From Akkermansiaceae bacterium UBA7890 (lineage in GTDB: Bacteria > Verrucomicrobiota > Verrucomicrobiia > Verrucomicrobiales > Akkermansiaceae): a DNA stretch of 47,215 bases. Location: contig DLRK01000049.1 of NCBI GenBank assembly GCA_002501065.1, positions 1 through 47,215 of the forward strand, read 5' to 3'. Of this stretch, positions 8,562 to 15,656 are shown piece by piece. Under the pieces are notes generated by a model. It had not been told where the DNA came from. It did not search any database and worked only from the letters and a program-made list of their open reading frames with translations. Positions within the stretch are counted from its first letter, which is position 1. Every line of letters starts with the position of its first letter. A program made the position numbers and the translations under genes.

Positions 8562-9161
8562 TCAACTCCCTGAAGGCCCGGAGAGGTGGTCGAGGAGGAT
8601 CCGGGCACACTCCTCCGCGTCGTGGGTATCGGTATCGAGCACCAGTTCGGCCTCGTCTCCGGGTTCTTCAAATCCGCTGTCCCTGCCCGTGAACTGCTCG
8701 ATCTGTCCGGCCTCCGCCCGGGCGTAGAGTCCCTTCGGATCACGTTCGGCACAGGTCGCATACCCGGCCTTGACGAAGACTTCCCGGAAGTCCTCTCCGA
8801 TGATCCCCCGGGCCAGGGCCCGCAGGTCCCGGCGCGGCGTGATGACCGAAACAAAGGTGATGATTCCCTGCTCCGCGAAGAGTTTGGCCACCTCCGCATT
8901 GCGTCGGATGTTCTCCGAACGGTCGTCATCCGAGAATCCCAGGTTACGGTTGAGCCCGGAGCGCAGGTTGTCGCCGTCCAGGATGGTCGTGAAACGTCCC
9001 TCCTGGGACAACGCACGCTCCGCGAGGTTCGCAATGGTCGACTTCCCGGATCCGGAAAGACCGTAGAGCCAGAGCACCACACCCTGCTGGTCCAGAAGCC
9101 GTTCCTTGTCCTCCCGTCCCAGGAAGCGATGAAACTCGGGGTGTATGTTGGTTGCGGCCAT
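8562..9161 (-). CDS. cysC: Adenylylsulfate kinase, CysC
   Basis: The roughly 199-residue protein shows YGLSGSGKSTIANLAERAL (Walker A), DGDNLRSGLNRNLGFSDDDR, which is the APS-binding block, and the VSVITPRRDLR segment, where the phosphorylated Ser of the E. coli enzyme is replaced by Thr. It phosphorylates adenylylsulfate to PAPS, the universal sulfate donor. I prefer the ATG at 9161; a GTG at 9176, four bases after the preceding stop, is possible. The position downstream of glycosyltransferase and DUF2061 genes and upstream of cysD suggests PAPS is made for polymer sulfation. Confidence 0.94.
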   Translation of the reverse strand: MAATNIHPEFHRFLGREDKERLLDQQGVVLWLYGLSGSGKSTIANLAERALSQEGRFTTILDGDNLRSGLNRNLGFSDDDRSENIRRNAEVAKLFAEQGIITFVSVITPRRDLRALARGIIGEDFREVFVKAGYATCAERDPKGLYARAEAGQIEQFTGRDSGFEEPGDEAELVLDTDTHDAEECARILLDHLSGPSGS

Positions 9162-9179
9162 GAGGTCGGAGGACACGGT

Positions 9180-9419
9180 TCACAAGCGGCTGGCGGCCTC
9201 GCGGATCGTCCCGCGGGGCACGATCTGCCACAGCCGTTCGTGAAGATAGTAGACGAGGAACTTGGCGAAAAACTCGATCCCCCCGATGGCGAGGGCCGGC
9301 CTGATATCGCGGTAGACCAGCCAGGCGATCAGGATGGTGGTGATGGTCGCGATCACCCGCCAGCTCACCGCCTTCAGCAGGCTCCGCGCCTTGGACTCCT
9401 TCTGCATCTCTCCCTCCAT
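9180..9419 (-). CDS. Small DUF2061 membrane protein
   Basis: A 79-residue protein with two predicted membrane segments: AVSWRVIATITTILIAWLVY, and a second around IGGIEFFAKFLVYYLHERLW. The SWRVIAT...KFLVYYLHERLW pattern is the DUF2061 signature. The biochemical role of the family is unknown, but members are often found next to sulfate-activation genes, as here with cysC directly downstream. The start is either ATG 9419, two bases after the preceding stop, or ATG 9407, which is preceded by an excellent GGAGGG sequence five bases upstream. A longer reading frame reaching 9548 overlaps the glycosyltransferase gene and is not credible. Confidence 0.8.
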   Translation of the reverse strand: MEGEMQKESKARSLLKAVSWRVIATITTILIAWLVYRDIRPALAIGGIEFFAKFLVYYLHERLWQIVPRGTIREAASRL

Positions 9420-9421
9420 CG

Positions 9422-10237
9422 TTATTTCTCCAGGGGATACTTCTTGAGATCCATCAACTGGGGGAGGATCGCGAAGATGAATCCAGCGTTGTTGATCGAG
9501 TAGCGGCGCCAGAGGCGACGGGGTTCCTGGCAAAGGCGGAAGAGCCATTCGAGGCCCCTGCGCTGCATCCAGCGCGGGGCCTGGTTCACCCTGCCGGTGT
9601 GAAAGTCAAAGGCCGCCCCCACGCCGATCATCACCAGGCCATGGCCCCACCCGGCACAGAGATCGGGGTGACGGGCCAGGAAGCCGTGCATGAAACGTTC
9701 CTGCTTGGGAGTGCTCAGACCGACCCAGAAGAAGTGGGGGCGGGTTTCCCGCAGCTGGTCCACGAGGTCCCGTTCCTCCCGGTCTGTCAACTCCCGGAAC
9801 GGAGGGCACTCGACCCCGACCACCCGGGTGCCGGGAAACCGTTTCTGCATGCGTTCCCCCAGTTCGGTGGCCACTCCCTGATTTCCTCCCCAGAAGAAAT
9901 GCCCGCGGCCACTTCCGGCGCTGGCGAGCACCACTTCAATCATCAGATCGGGGCCGTAGACGCGGCCCACGGAATCGTGTCCGTTCCAATGGGCCATCCA
10001 GACCATCGGCATCCCATCCGGGGTCGAAAGGTAGGAACGATTGTGGATGCGCTTGAGTTCCACGTCGCGCTGCGACTCCATCACTCCGTGCACTCCTGTC
10101 ACCGTGACATAGCCGCTGAATCCCTCCCGGTCCGCACCCTCAAGCACCTCCTTCACTGCACGCGGCATGTCCAGGGTGCTGATCCCCACCCCGAGCACAT
10201 TGATCCGCTCTATTTCCCTGGAAGTTTCCCTGCTCAT
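9422..10237 (-). CDS. WecG/TagA/CpsF-family glycosyltransferase (copy 2)
   Basis: About 271 residues, starting MSRETSREIERINVLGV. Family marks are YLSTPDGMPMVWMAH near residue 75 with the catalytic-base Asp, the GHFFWGGNQGVATELGERM nucleotide-binding loop, VGLSTPKQERFM, and the C-terminal QAPRWMQRRGLEWLFR segment involved in membrane association. Relatives transfer N-acetylmannosamine or its uronate to undecaprenyl-diphosphate-linked GlcNAc (TagA, WecG). It is clearly a paralog of the gene at 11269-12069, from which it is separated only by the epimerase gene. The donor sugar cannot be decided from sequence; a uronate from the WbpA-type pathway is plausible. Confidence 0.9.
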   Translation of the reverse strand: MSRETSREIERINVLGVGISTLDMPRAVKEVLEGADREGFSGYVTVTGVHGVMESQRDVELKRIHNRSYLSTPDGMPMVWMAHWNGHDSVGRVYGPDLMIEVVLASAGSGRGHFFWGGNQGVATELGERMQKRFPGTRVVGVECPPFRELTDREERDLVDQLRETRPHFFWVGLSTPKQERFMHGFLARHPDLCAGWGHGLVMIGVGAAFDFHTGRVNQAPRWMQRRGLEWLFRLCQEPRRLWRRYSINNAGFIFAILPQLMDLKKYPLEK

Positions 10238-10259
10238 GCTGACTCGTCGACGTCGAACA

Positions 10260-11261
10260 TCAGTCCACCACCACCTCGCCACGCTTGCGGCGTTCGTATT
10301 GCTCCTTGATCCAGTGATAGGTCTTCTCCAGCCCGGTGGCCAGATTGACCTCCGGTTCCCAGCCGAGGGTTTCCCGGATGAGGGTGTTGTCCGAGTTGCG
10401 ACCCCGAACCCCCTGCGGCTTGCTCAGGTCGTAGTTGCGGTTGAGTGTGATCCCGGCAATTCCCTCGATGATCTCAAGCAGGCCGTTGATACTCACCAGT
10501 TCGGCCCGTCCCAGGTTGAGCGGCTCGGAGTGGCCGGATCCCATCAGGCGCGCCATTCCGCCCACGCAATCATCGATGTACATGAAGGATCTCGTCTGCT
10601 CGCCATCACCCCAGATCTCTATCTCGTGATTCCCCGTGTCGGCCGCCTCGATGACCTTGCGGCAGAGAGCAGCGGGCGCCTTCTCGCGCCCTCCGACCCA
10701 GGTCCCGAAAGGTCCGTAGACGTTGTGAAAGCGGAAGACCCGCACGTTGAGGCCAAAGTCCTCGTGGAAATTCCGGCACATGCGCTCCGAGAAGAGTTTC
10801 TCCCACCCGTAACCATCTTCCGGTTGCGCGGGATAGGCGTCCGATTCCTTGAGGGCCATCACGTCGGCGTCGTCCTGCCGGTAATCCGGGTAAACGCAGG
10901 CACTACTCGCGTAAAAGAAGCCCTTCACGCCCAGGTCGCGGGCCCCCATCAGAAGATGGGTATTGATCAGGACGCTGATCATGCAGAGGGCGCGGTTGAA
11001 CTCGATGAAGCCCATCCCTCCCATGTTGCAGGCCAGGTTATAAACTTCGTCACATCCCCCCATCACCTCGTAGCAGGCCTGTTTTTCCTCCAGGTTGAGG
11101 ACGTGATTCTCCGCTTCCCCGTGCACCTGGTACCATTGGTCGAGACTCTTGATATCAGCGACCACCACCTGATGGCCCTTTGCCAGCAGCGAGCCCGCCA
11201 GGTGTCCCCCGATAAAGCCCCCACCTCCGGCGATCAGGATTCGTTTCTGTTGCTGGGTCAT
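10260..11261 (-). CDS. NAD-dependent epimerase, GDP-mannose 3,5-epimerase-like
   Basis: The 333-residue extended SDR has ILIAGGGGFIGGHLA for NAD binding, NLACNMGGMGFI, SSACVYP with the catalytic Ser and a Cys next to it, and GYGWEKL with the YxxxK-type Tyr replaced by the GME-style arrangement. It also has AALCRKVIEA and GDGEQTRSFMYIDDCV. The NMGGMGFIE and SSACVYP blocks and the second catalytic Cys/Lys set (APAALCRK) are characteristic of GDP-mannose 3,5-epimerase, best known from plants, which makes GDP-L-galactose and GDP-L-gulose. A GDP-mannose-derived substrate also fits the neighbouring gmd and fucose synthase genes. The exact substrate remains inferred. Start ATG 11261 lies 7 bases after the upstream stop. 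Confidence 0.85.
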   Translation of the reverse strand: MTQQQKRILIAGGGGFIGGHLAGSLLAKGHQVVVADIKSLDQWYQVHGEAENHVLNLEEKQACYEVMGGCDEVYNLACNMGGMGFIEFNRALCMISVLINTHLLMGARDLGVKGFFYASSACVYPDYRQDDADVMALKESDAYPAQPEDGYGWEKLFSERMCRNFHEDFGLNVRVFRFHNVYGPFGTWVGGREKAPAALCRKVIEAADTGNHEIEIWGDGEQTRSFMYIDDCVGGMARLMGSGHSEPLNLGRAELVSINGLLEIIEGIAGITLNRNYDLSKPQGVRGRNSDNTLIRETLGWEPEVNLATGLEKTYHWIKEQYERRKRGEVVVD

Positions 11262-11268
11262 GGGTGTT

Positions 11269-12069
11269 TCAATCGTTGTGCCTGATGGTGTCACTGAGCC
11301 AGTAGCGGATGAAGAGGCAGTTGTTGACGAGGTAGCGCCTGAAGAGGCGGCGGGGCTCCTTCAGCAGGCGGTAAAACCACTCCATGCCAATCCGCTGCAT
11401 CCAGGCCGGCGCCTGTTTCACTTCCCCGGCATGAAAGGCAAAGGCCGCCCCTACCCCGAGATAGACCCCGGGGGGCAGCTTGTCCTTGTGGCTGCCGATC
11501 CATTTTTCCTGCTTGGGGCATCCCAGTCCCACCCAGATCATGTTGGCCCGGCTCCTCCGGATCTTATCGGCGATCCGGTCAAACTCGTCCTCCGGCCACT
11601 CCCCGAAGGGGGGAGAGTAGCTGCCCACGATCCGGGCCCGGGGACAGTCGTTCCCGAAGCGTCGCTCCAGTTTTTCCAGGGTGCTTTCCATGCCCCCGAG
11701 AAAAAAGTGCCGGATGCCGGTGTCGGCGGAGGATTCCAGCGAGCGCAACATGAGACTCGGGCCGTAGACCCGGCCCTTCAGGCGGTCCTCCTCCGGAACC
11801 CGGTGGTTCACCGCCCACACCAGTGGCATGCCGTCGGGACAGATGAGATCAAAACGGTCGATCGCCTTCCGGTATTCCGGTTCATGCTGCGAGAGGGAGA
11901 CCACGTGCGCGTTGGCCGCCGCCACCGCATAGGCGGCGTCACCCGCCTCGGCCCATCGGTGGATCAGCTCAACGGCGAGAGCATAGTCGAGCAGGGCCAC
12001 CGGCAACCCACAGAAGGGAACCGTTTTGATGCCGGCCCTGGCGGCCGCGTCTGACTGGTTTGCACCCAC
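11269..12069 (-). CDS. WecG/TagA/CpsF-family glycosyltransferase (copy 1)
   Basis: A 266-residue paralog of the downstream glycosyltransferase. It shows DLICPDGMPLVWAVN with the conserved Asp, RHFFLGGMESTLEKLERRF, VGLGCPKQEKWIGSH and QAPAWMQRIGMEWFYRLLKEPRRL. The N-terminal section keeps the AVAAANAHVVSLSQHEPEY pattern, while copy 2 diverges there, so the two probably use different donors or acceptors. The start is a GTG at 12069, directly abutting the gmd stop codon (TAA-GTG), which suggests translational coupling. The product should act at the inner face of the cytoplasmic membrane on undecaprenyl-linked intermediates. Confidence 0.9.
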   Translation of the reverse strand: MGANQSDAAARAGIKTVPFCGLPVALLDYALAVELIHRWAEAGDAAYAVAAANAHVVSLSQHEPEYRKAIDRFDLICPDGMPLVWAVNHRVPEEDRLKGRVYGPSLMLRSLESSADTGIRHFFLGGMESTLEKLERRFGNDCPRARIVGSYSPPFGEWPEDEFDRIADKIRRSRANMIWVGLGCPKQEKWIGSHKDKLPPGVYLGVGAAFAFHAGEVKQAPAWMQRIGMEWFYRLLKEPRRLFRRYLVNNCLFIRYWLSDTIRHND

Positions 12070-13083
12070 TTATCCGGTGGCTTCCACAATCTTTTTCTCC
12101 CGCTCCGCCAGTTCCAGGTCCGCATCCACCATGATCCGCACCAGGTCCTTGAACTTGACCTTCGGCTCCCATCCCAGCTGGGCCCTGGCCTTGGAGGCAT
12201 CCCCAATGAGCATGTCCACCTCGGCCGGCCGCTCGTAGCGGGCGTCGTATTCGACCAGGGTCTCCCAGTCGAGCCCGAGATAACTGAAGACTTCCTCCAC
12301 GAACTCGCGGACCGAATGGGTCTCCCCGGTGGCCACCACATAGTCATCCGGGGTCTCCTGCTGCAACATGAGCCACATCATTTCGACGTACTCCTTCGCA
12401 TAGCCCCAGTCCCGCTTGGCATCGAGGTTTCCGAGATACAACCTGTCCTGCAGGCCTGCCTTGATCCGGGTGGCGGCCCGGGTGATCTTGCGGGTGACGA
12501 ACGTCTCCCCCCGGCGCGGAGACTCATGGTTGAACAGAATCCCGCTACTTGCGTGCATGCCATAGGACTCGCGGTAATTCACGGTCAGCCAGTGTCCGTA
12601 CACCTTGGCGCATGCATAGGGAGAGCGCGGCCAGAAGGGCGTCCCCTCGGTTTGCGGGATGGCCTGCACCTTCCCGTACATTTCCGATGACGAGGCCTGG
12701 TAATAACGCACCTTGTCGATGAGACCGGTCTGGCGAATGGTCTCCAGGAGCCGCTGGGTTCCCAGGCCCACCACGTCCCCGGTATATTCCGGCTGGTCAA
12801 AGCTCACCCGCACGTGGCTCTGCGCCCCGAGGTTGTAGATCTCATCCGGCCGGGTCTCGTTCAGGAGGCGGGCCAGGTTCGTTCCATCTGCCAGATCGCC
12901 GTGGTGGAGAATGAGGCGGGCATCTTCCTCCTGCCGGTCCCGGTAGAGGTGGTCGATGCGCTCGGTGTTGAAACTGGAGGACCGGCGGATGATCCCGTGA
13001 ACTTCGTAGCCTTTTTCCAGGAGGAGCTCGGCGAGGTAGGAGCCATCCTGCCCCGTGATTCCGGTGATTAATGCTTTCTTCAT
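12070..13083 (-). CDS. gmd: GDP-mannose 4,6-dehydratase
   Basis: The 337-residue extended SDR begins KKALITGITGQDGSYLAELL and carries GIIRRSSSFNTERIDHLY, NLGAQSHVRVSFDQPEYT, the SSSEMYG motif with catalytic Ser/Glu, and SPYACAKVYGHW with the catalytic Tyr and Lys. These are diagnostic of Gmd, which converts GDP-D-mannose to GDP-4-keto-6-deoxy-D-mannose. The next enzyme, GDP-fucose synthase, is encoded directly upstream with a 22-base gap. Length is at the shorter end of the family but no domain is missing. Confidence 0.96.
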   Translation of the reverse strand: MKKALITGITGQDGSYLAELLLEKGYEVHGIIRRSSSFNTERIDHLYRDRQEEDARLILHHGDLADGTNLARLLNETRPDEIYNLGAQSHVRVSFDQPEYTGDVVGLGTQRLLETIRQTGLIDKVRYYQASSSEMYGKVQAIPQTEGTPFWPRSPYACAKVYGHWLTVNYRESYGMHASSGILFNHESPRRGETFVTRKITRAATRIKAGLQDRLYLGNLDAKRDWGYAKEYVEMMWLMLQQETPDDYVVATGETHSVREFVEEVFSYLGLDWETLVEYDARYERPAEVDMLIGDASKARAQLGWEPKVKFKDLVRIMVDADLELAEREKKIVEATG

Positions 13084-13105
13084 AAGGTCTGATTGGGTCT
13101 GAAAT

Positions 13106-14044
13106 TCACCCTCTCCGCACCGACCCCGCAGCCCGTTCGGCCAGGAACGAGTGGTAGGTGCTACGGAGTCCCTCCTCCAGGGAGACGGTCGGTTCCCATC
13201 CGGTCTTCTTCATCCGGGAGACCTCCATGAGCTTGCGAGGCGTCCCGTCCGGCTTGGAAGGATCGGTGAGAATATCGCCCTTGAATCCCACCGTCCGCCC
13301 AATCGCGGTGGCAAGGTCAAGAATGCTCACTTCGCTCCCCGAACCGACATTGACCCAGTCCGGCGGATCCTCCTCGCCGAGGAGATGAAAGCAGGCCCGG
13401 GCGAGGTCGTCGACGTGCAGAAACTCCCGCCGCGGCGTGCCCGTGCCCCAGATGACCACCTCCCTGGCATTCTCCTCCTTGGCCTCGTGGAAACGGCGGA
13501 GCAGGGCCGGGATCACATGCGAGTTCTCCGGGTGATAATTGTCGCCCGGCCCATAGAGATTGGTCGGCATGGCGGAATGATAGAGCACCCCATACTGGGC
13601 CCGGTAGTGCTGGCACAGTTTCAGCCCGGCAATCTTCGCCACTGCGTAGGCTTCGTTGGTAGGCTCCAGTGGACCACTGAGAAGACAGGATTCCGGCATG
13701 GGCTGGGGCGCCTGCTTCGGGTAGATGCAGGAACTCCCCAGAAAGAGCACCCGACTCACTCCCGCCTGGTAGGAGCCATGGATCAGGTTGGCGGCAATGG
13801 TGAGGTTCTGGTAGATGAACTCCGCGGGATAGGTGCTGTTCGCGACAATCCCGCCAACCTTCGCGGCCGCGATGATGACCTGGTCCGGTCGTTCCCTGCC
13901 GAGGAACTCAAAGACCGCCTGCTGGTCACAGAGGTCGAGTTCGGCCCGGGACCGGAGCAGGAGTTCCACCTCCCCCGCCACCGGTGCGGCCCGAACCAGC
14001 GCCGCCCCCACCATGCCCCGGTGACCAGTAATGAAGAGCTTCAC
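13106..14044 (-). CDS. fcl: GDP-L-fucose synthase
   Basis: The product has LFITGHRGMVGAALVRA (NADP binding), AAKVGGIVANSTYPAEFI, the GSSCIYPKQAPQPMPE motif with catalytic Ser and Cys, and NEAYAVAKIAGLKLC with the Tyr and Lys. These define the C3/C5 epimerase plus C4 reductase that finishes GDP-L-fucose. I place the start at GTG 14044, which gives 312 residues with the family-typical KLFITGHRGMVG opening. A GTG at 14086 would add 14 residues that coincide with a short direct-repeat region. It is the first sugar gene after the regulatory gap that holds two palindromes. Confidence 0.94.
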   Translation of the reverse strand: MKLFITGHRGMVGAALVRAAPVAGEVELLLRSRAELDLCDQQAVFEFLGRERPDQVIIAAAKVGGIVANSTYPAEFIYQNLTIAANLIHGSYQAGVSRVLFLGSSCIYPKQAPQPMPESCLLSGPLEPTNEAYAVAKIAGLKLCQHYRAQYGVLYHSAMPTNLYGPGDNYHPENSHVIPALLRRFHEAKEENAREVVIWGTGTPRREFLHVDDLARACFHLLGEEDPPDWVNVGSGSEVSILDLATAIGRTVGFKGDILTDPSKPDGTPRKLMEVSRMKKTGWEPTVSLEEGLRSTYHSFLAERAAGSVRRG

Positions 14045-14221
14045 GTTCTTTCTGAATAAGTTGTGAATAAGCTCGGCGGGCTCCACCAGCTGATCACGCT
14101 GCCGCCCTTGGTCGTTTGGACTTCAGCGAAGTCAAGACCTTCAAGAGATGCCTGAAGCGGTGTGAATAAGTTGGCCACCTGCCGCGCGTTGCAGGGGGAG
14201 AGACACCCAATGGGGCAATCA
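14045..14221 (-). promoter_or_regulatory. Structured leader before the fucose/polysaccharide operon
   Basis: This gap between the NusG-like gene and fcl contains a perfect hairpin GACTTC-AGC-GAAGTC at 14119-14133 and an overlapping-competitor inverted repeat CTTCA...TGAAG at 14139-14157. It also has three copies of TGAATAAG (14053-14060, 14064-14071, 14163-14170), two of them 11 bases apart. Specialised NusG proteins act on leader sequences of their own operons, often at a small hairpin, so this region is the natural target. That role is inference; the repeats and hairpins are seen directly. Confidence 0.4.
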
Positions 14222-14239
14222 GTTCAAGAAAAATTGAAC
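14222..14239. promoter_or_regulatory. Candidate operator, GTTCAA-N6-TTGAAC (copy A)
   Basis: A perfect inverted repeat with 6-base arms and a 6-base spacer (GTTCAAgaaaaaTTGAAC). The same arms and spacing occur in front of the regulator gene at 15364-15381. Its centre is exactly 20 bp from the centre of the related palindrome at 14242-14259, about two helical turns, so two dimers could sit on the same DNA face. It lies 34 bases beyond the nusG-like stop, ahead of fcl. Confidence 0.7.
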
Positions 14240-14241
14240 GA

Positions 14242-14259
14242 ATTCATAAAAAAATGAAC
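14242..14259. promoter_or_regulatory. Candidate operator, variant palindrome ATTCAT-N6-ATGAAC (copy B)
   Basis: Arms TTCAT and ATGAA are perfectly complementary around a spacer of six A residues. The right half-site, read on the other strand, is GTTCAT, one base different from the GTTCAA half-site of copies A and C. The fixed 6-base spacer and the 20-bp centre-to-centre distance to copy A argue for a tandem binding site of one dimeric regulator. Confidence 0.6.
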
Positions 14260-14272
14260 TCTTCGCGATTCC

Positions 14273-14842
14273 CTAATCGATTTCTTCCTGCTTTGGAAGG
14301 GGCTTTCGCGGCAAAAGCAGCGAAAAAAGGTCCACATCAACCGGCTGGTCCTCCCCCAGGAATTCGACAAAAATCCGCACTCTCTCTTCCGCTGGACGGA
14401 CCTCGATCACCGTCCCGGTCATGCCTTTCAGGGGACCCTCCACCAGTTCTACTTCGTCGCCCGGTTCTGCCACCGGCTGCAGGGTGATGAGCTCCTTTCG
14501 CTCCCCGTCCCGGACCAATTCGGCCCGGAGATCTTCCACGAAGCGGTCGGGCACGGTGGGGATGTGCTCACCAAACCGCAGGATCCGGCTCACTCCTTTG
14601 GCATAGCTGACAGCTCGTTCCTGTTCCCCCAGCACGAAACGTGCAAGCAGGTAGCCTGGAAAGAGAGGCTCAATCCACCAGACCTTCCCGCGCCGGGTTG
14701 CTTTCTTATAACGAAGCCGGGGGCAAACCACCTCGATCTGCCCCAACTCCCTCAAGGATGCAGCGGCAATATGCTCACGCTTGATCTGCGTCCTGAGACA
14801 GTACCACGCCGCTTCCTCCCGTTGTTCCCCGGCCATCGTCAT
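14273..14842 (-). CDS. Specialised NusG paralog (RfaH/UpxY-like transcription elongation factor)
   Basis: The 189-residue protein has an N-terminal NGN domain (AAWYCLRTQIKREHIAA, then WWIEPLFPGYLLARF) and a C-terminal KOW domain with PGDEVELVEGPLKGMTGTV near residue 130. Housekeeping NusG sits with ribosomal and rpo genes; this copy heads a polysaccharide operon, as RfaH, UpxY and LoaP do. Such proteins load onto RNA polymerase and let it read through terminators in long operons. Its ATG overlaps the TGA of the regulator (ATGA), with GGGAGA just upstream, so the two are translationally coupled. Distance to fcl is 228 bases and includes the palindromes and hairpins described separately. Confidence 0.9.
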   Translation of the reverse strand: MTMAGEQREEAAWYCLRTQIKREHIAAASLRELGQIEVVCPRLRYKKATRRGKVWWIEPLFPGYLLARFVLGEQERAVSYAKGVSRILRFGEHIPTVPDRFVEDLRAELVRDGERKELITLQPVAEPGDEVELVEGPLKGMTGTVIEVRPAEERVRIFVEFLGEDQPVDVDLFSLLLPRKPLPKQEEID

Positions 14843-15333
14843 TCTCCCAACACCCGCTGGACCAACGGCATGAGAAGCTTGGCCTGCTTCAGCCAGCGCT
14901 CCAGTTTCTTGACTCGCTCATCGTAAAAGGCCCGCCGGGCGGCATCGCCTTCCTTCATTACTTCGTTCTCAAGGACCTTGATGCGATCCTTCCCGCTGTC
15001 GAGGTGCGGACGAAGCTGCTCACGAATGAAACCGCCCACCAGTTTCTTCAATTTGATGTCCGCTTCAAAATACGTCCGCCGGGCATCCGGACCGTCAACT
15101 TCCCGAAAGGCCCCCAGCGTCCGCAGGAACTTGAGCCCCTGACTCGCAGACCCCTTGGAAATCCCCAGACGCTTTACCAGATCATCAAGGGAGAGAGGCT
15201 CCCGGGAAATAAACAGGAGCCCGTAGATCTCGCCGATGGAACGAGGCAACCCGGCCACCCGGACTCCATCCGCAAAAAGCGAAACCACCTGCTTCTCGAT
15301 CACCGCGAGGCTCTTGGACTCATCGTCAGGCAC
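14839..15333 (-). CDS. GbsR/MarR-type winged-helix transcriptional regulator
   Basis: About 164 residues. A winged helix-turn-helix spans roughly residues 25-90 (IGEIYGLLFISREPLSLDDL, then KRLGISKGSASQGLKFL as the recognition region, and a wing at EVDGPDARRTYFEA). A long C-terminal helix rich in Lys, Glu and Leu (KDRIKVLENEVMKEG, KKLERWLKQAKLL) follows, as in GbsR-like members of the MarR superfamily, which bind DNA as dimers. The start GTG at 15333 has AGGA seven bases upstream; a TTG at 15369 lies inside the palindrome and is not credible. The perfect palindrome GTTCAA-N6-TTGAAC sits 31-48 bases before the start, consistent with autoregulation. It likely controls the polysaccharide locus. 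Confidence 0.85.
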   Translation of the reverse strand: MPDDESKSLAVIEKQVVSLFADGVRVAGLPRSIGEIYGLLFISREPLSLDDLVKRLGISKGSASQGLKFLRTLGAFREVDGPDARRTYFEADIKLKKLVGGFIREQLRPHLDSGKDRIKVLENEVMKEGDAARRAFYDERVKKLERWLKQAKLLMPLVQRVLGE

Positions 15334-15363
15334 GCCATTATCCTGCACACAGGTCGACCCATA

Positions 15364-15381
15364 GTTCAATTTTTTTTGAAC
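15364..15381. promoter_or_regulatory. Candidate operator, GTTCAA-N6-TTGAAC (copy C, regulator promoter)
   Basis: A perfect palindrome with six T as spacer (GTTCAAttttttTTGAAC); the flanking A and T extend each arm to seven bases. It lies immediately upstream of the regulator gene. Arms and spacing are identical to copy A at 14222-14239. The arms are strict while the spacer differs (GAAAAA against TTTTTT), which is the pattern expected for a dimeric protein-binding site rather than for a terminator. Confidence 0.72.
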
Positions 15382-15656
15382 TCGATGGAAGGTCCAACCG
15401 TTATGCCCAGATCAACCCCAGTGAAGGCGCGAATCCCCGGTATCAGGCAAGGGAAGGTGTCATCAGGACGGGGTAGAACAGCGCCGCGGGGAACGAAACA
15501 CCCAGGATGATCACCCTTCCGGGGGGGTCCCGGGGAGATCGCTATGGTTTATACATATTTATTATAATATTTTATAGACATTCCGGGTTTTTTTGCAAAA
15601 TTCCAGGACCCCTCTTTCCATAATCGCGAACTGGGCCTTACCCCCCCCTCATCCCC
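15382..15656. other. Intergenic region between regulator and beta-helix gene, with AT-rich island
   Basis: No credible gene is seen in this divergent gap. Positions 15545-15580 form a sharp AT-rich island in otherwise GC-rich DNA. It contains TATAAT at 15563-15568 and the inverted repeat TATAA-TATT-TTATA at 15563-15576, and lies 80-110 bases before the plus-strand gene. It is a likely promoter region for that gene, though no good -35 element could be matched. Confidence 0.4.

Noticed and set aside
9420..9548. N-terminal extension of the DUF2061 protein
   Set aside because: The extra residues overlap the glycosyltransferase C-terminus and are proline-rich antisense-like text without family homology.
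14053..14170. TGAATAAG repeats as a CRISPR-like array
   Set aside because: Only three 8-base copies with irregular spacing; better read as part of a regulatory leader.
15364..15381. Palindrome with T-run as a terminator for an upstream gene
   Set aside because: Stem is AT-rich and weak, the T-run is the loop rather than a tail, and the same arms recur at 14222 with a different spacer.
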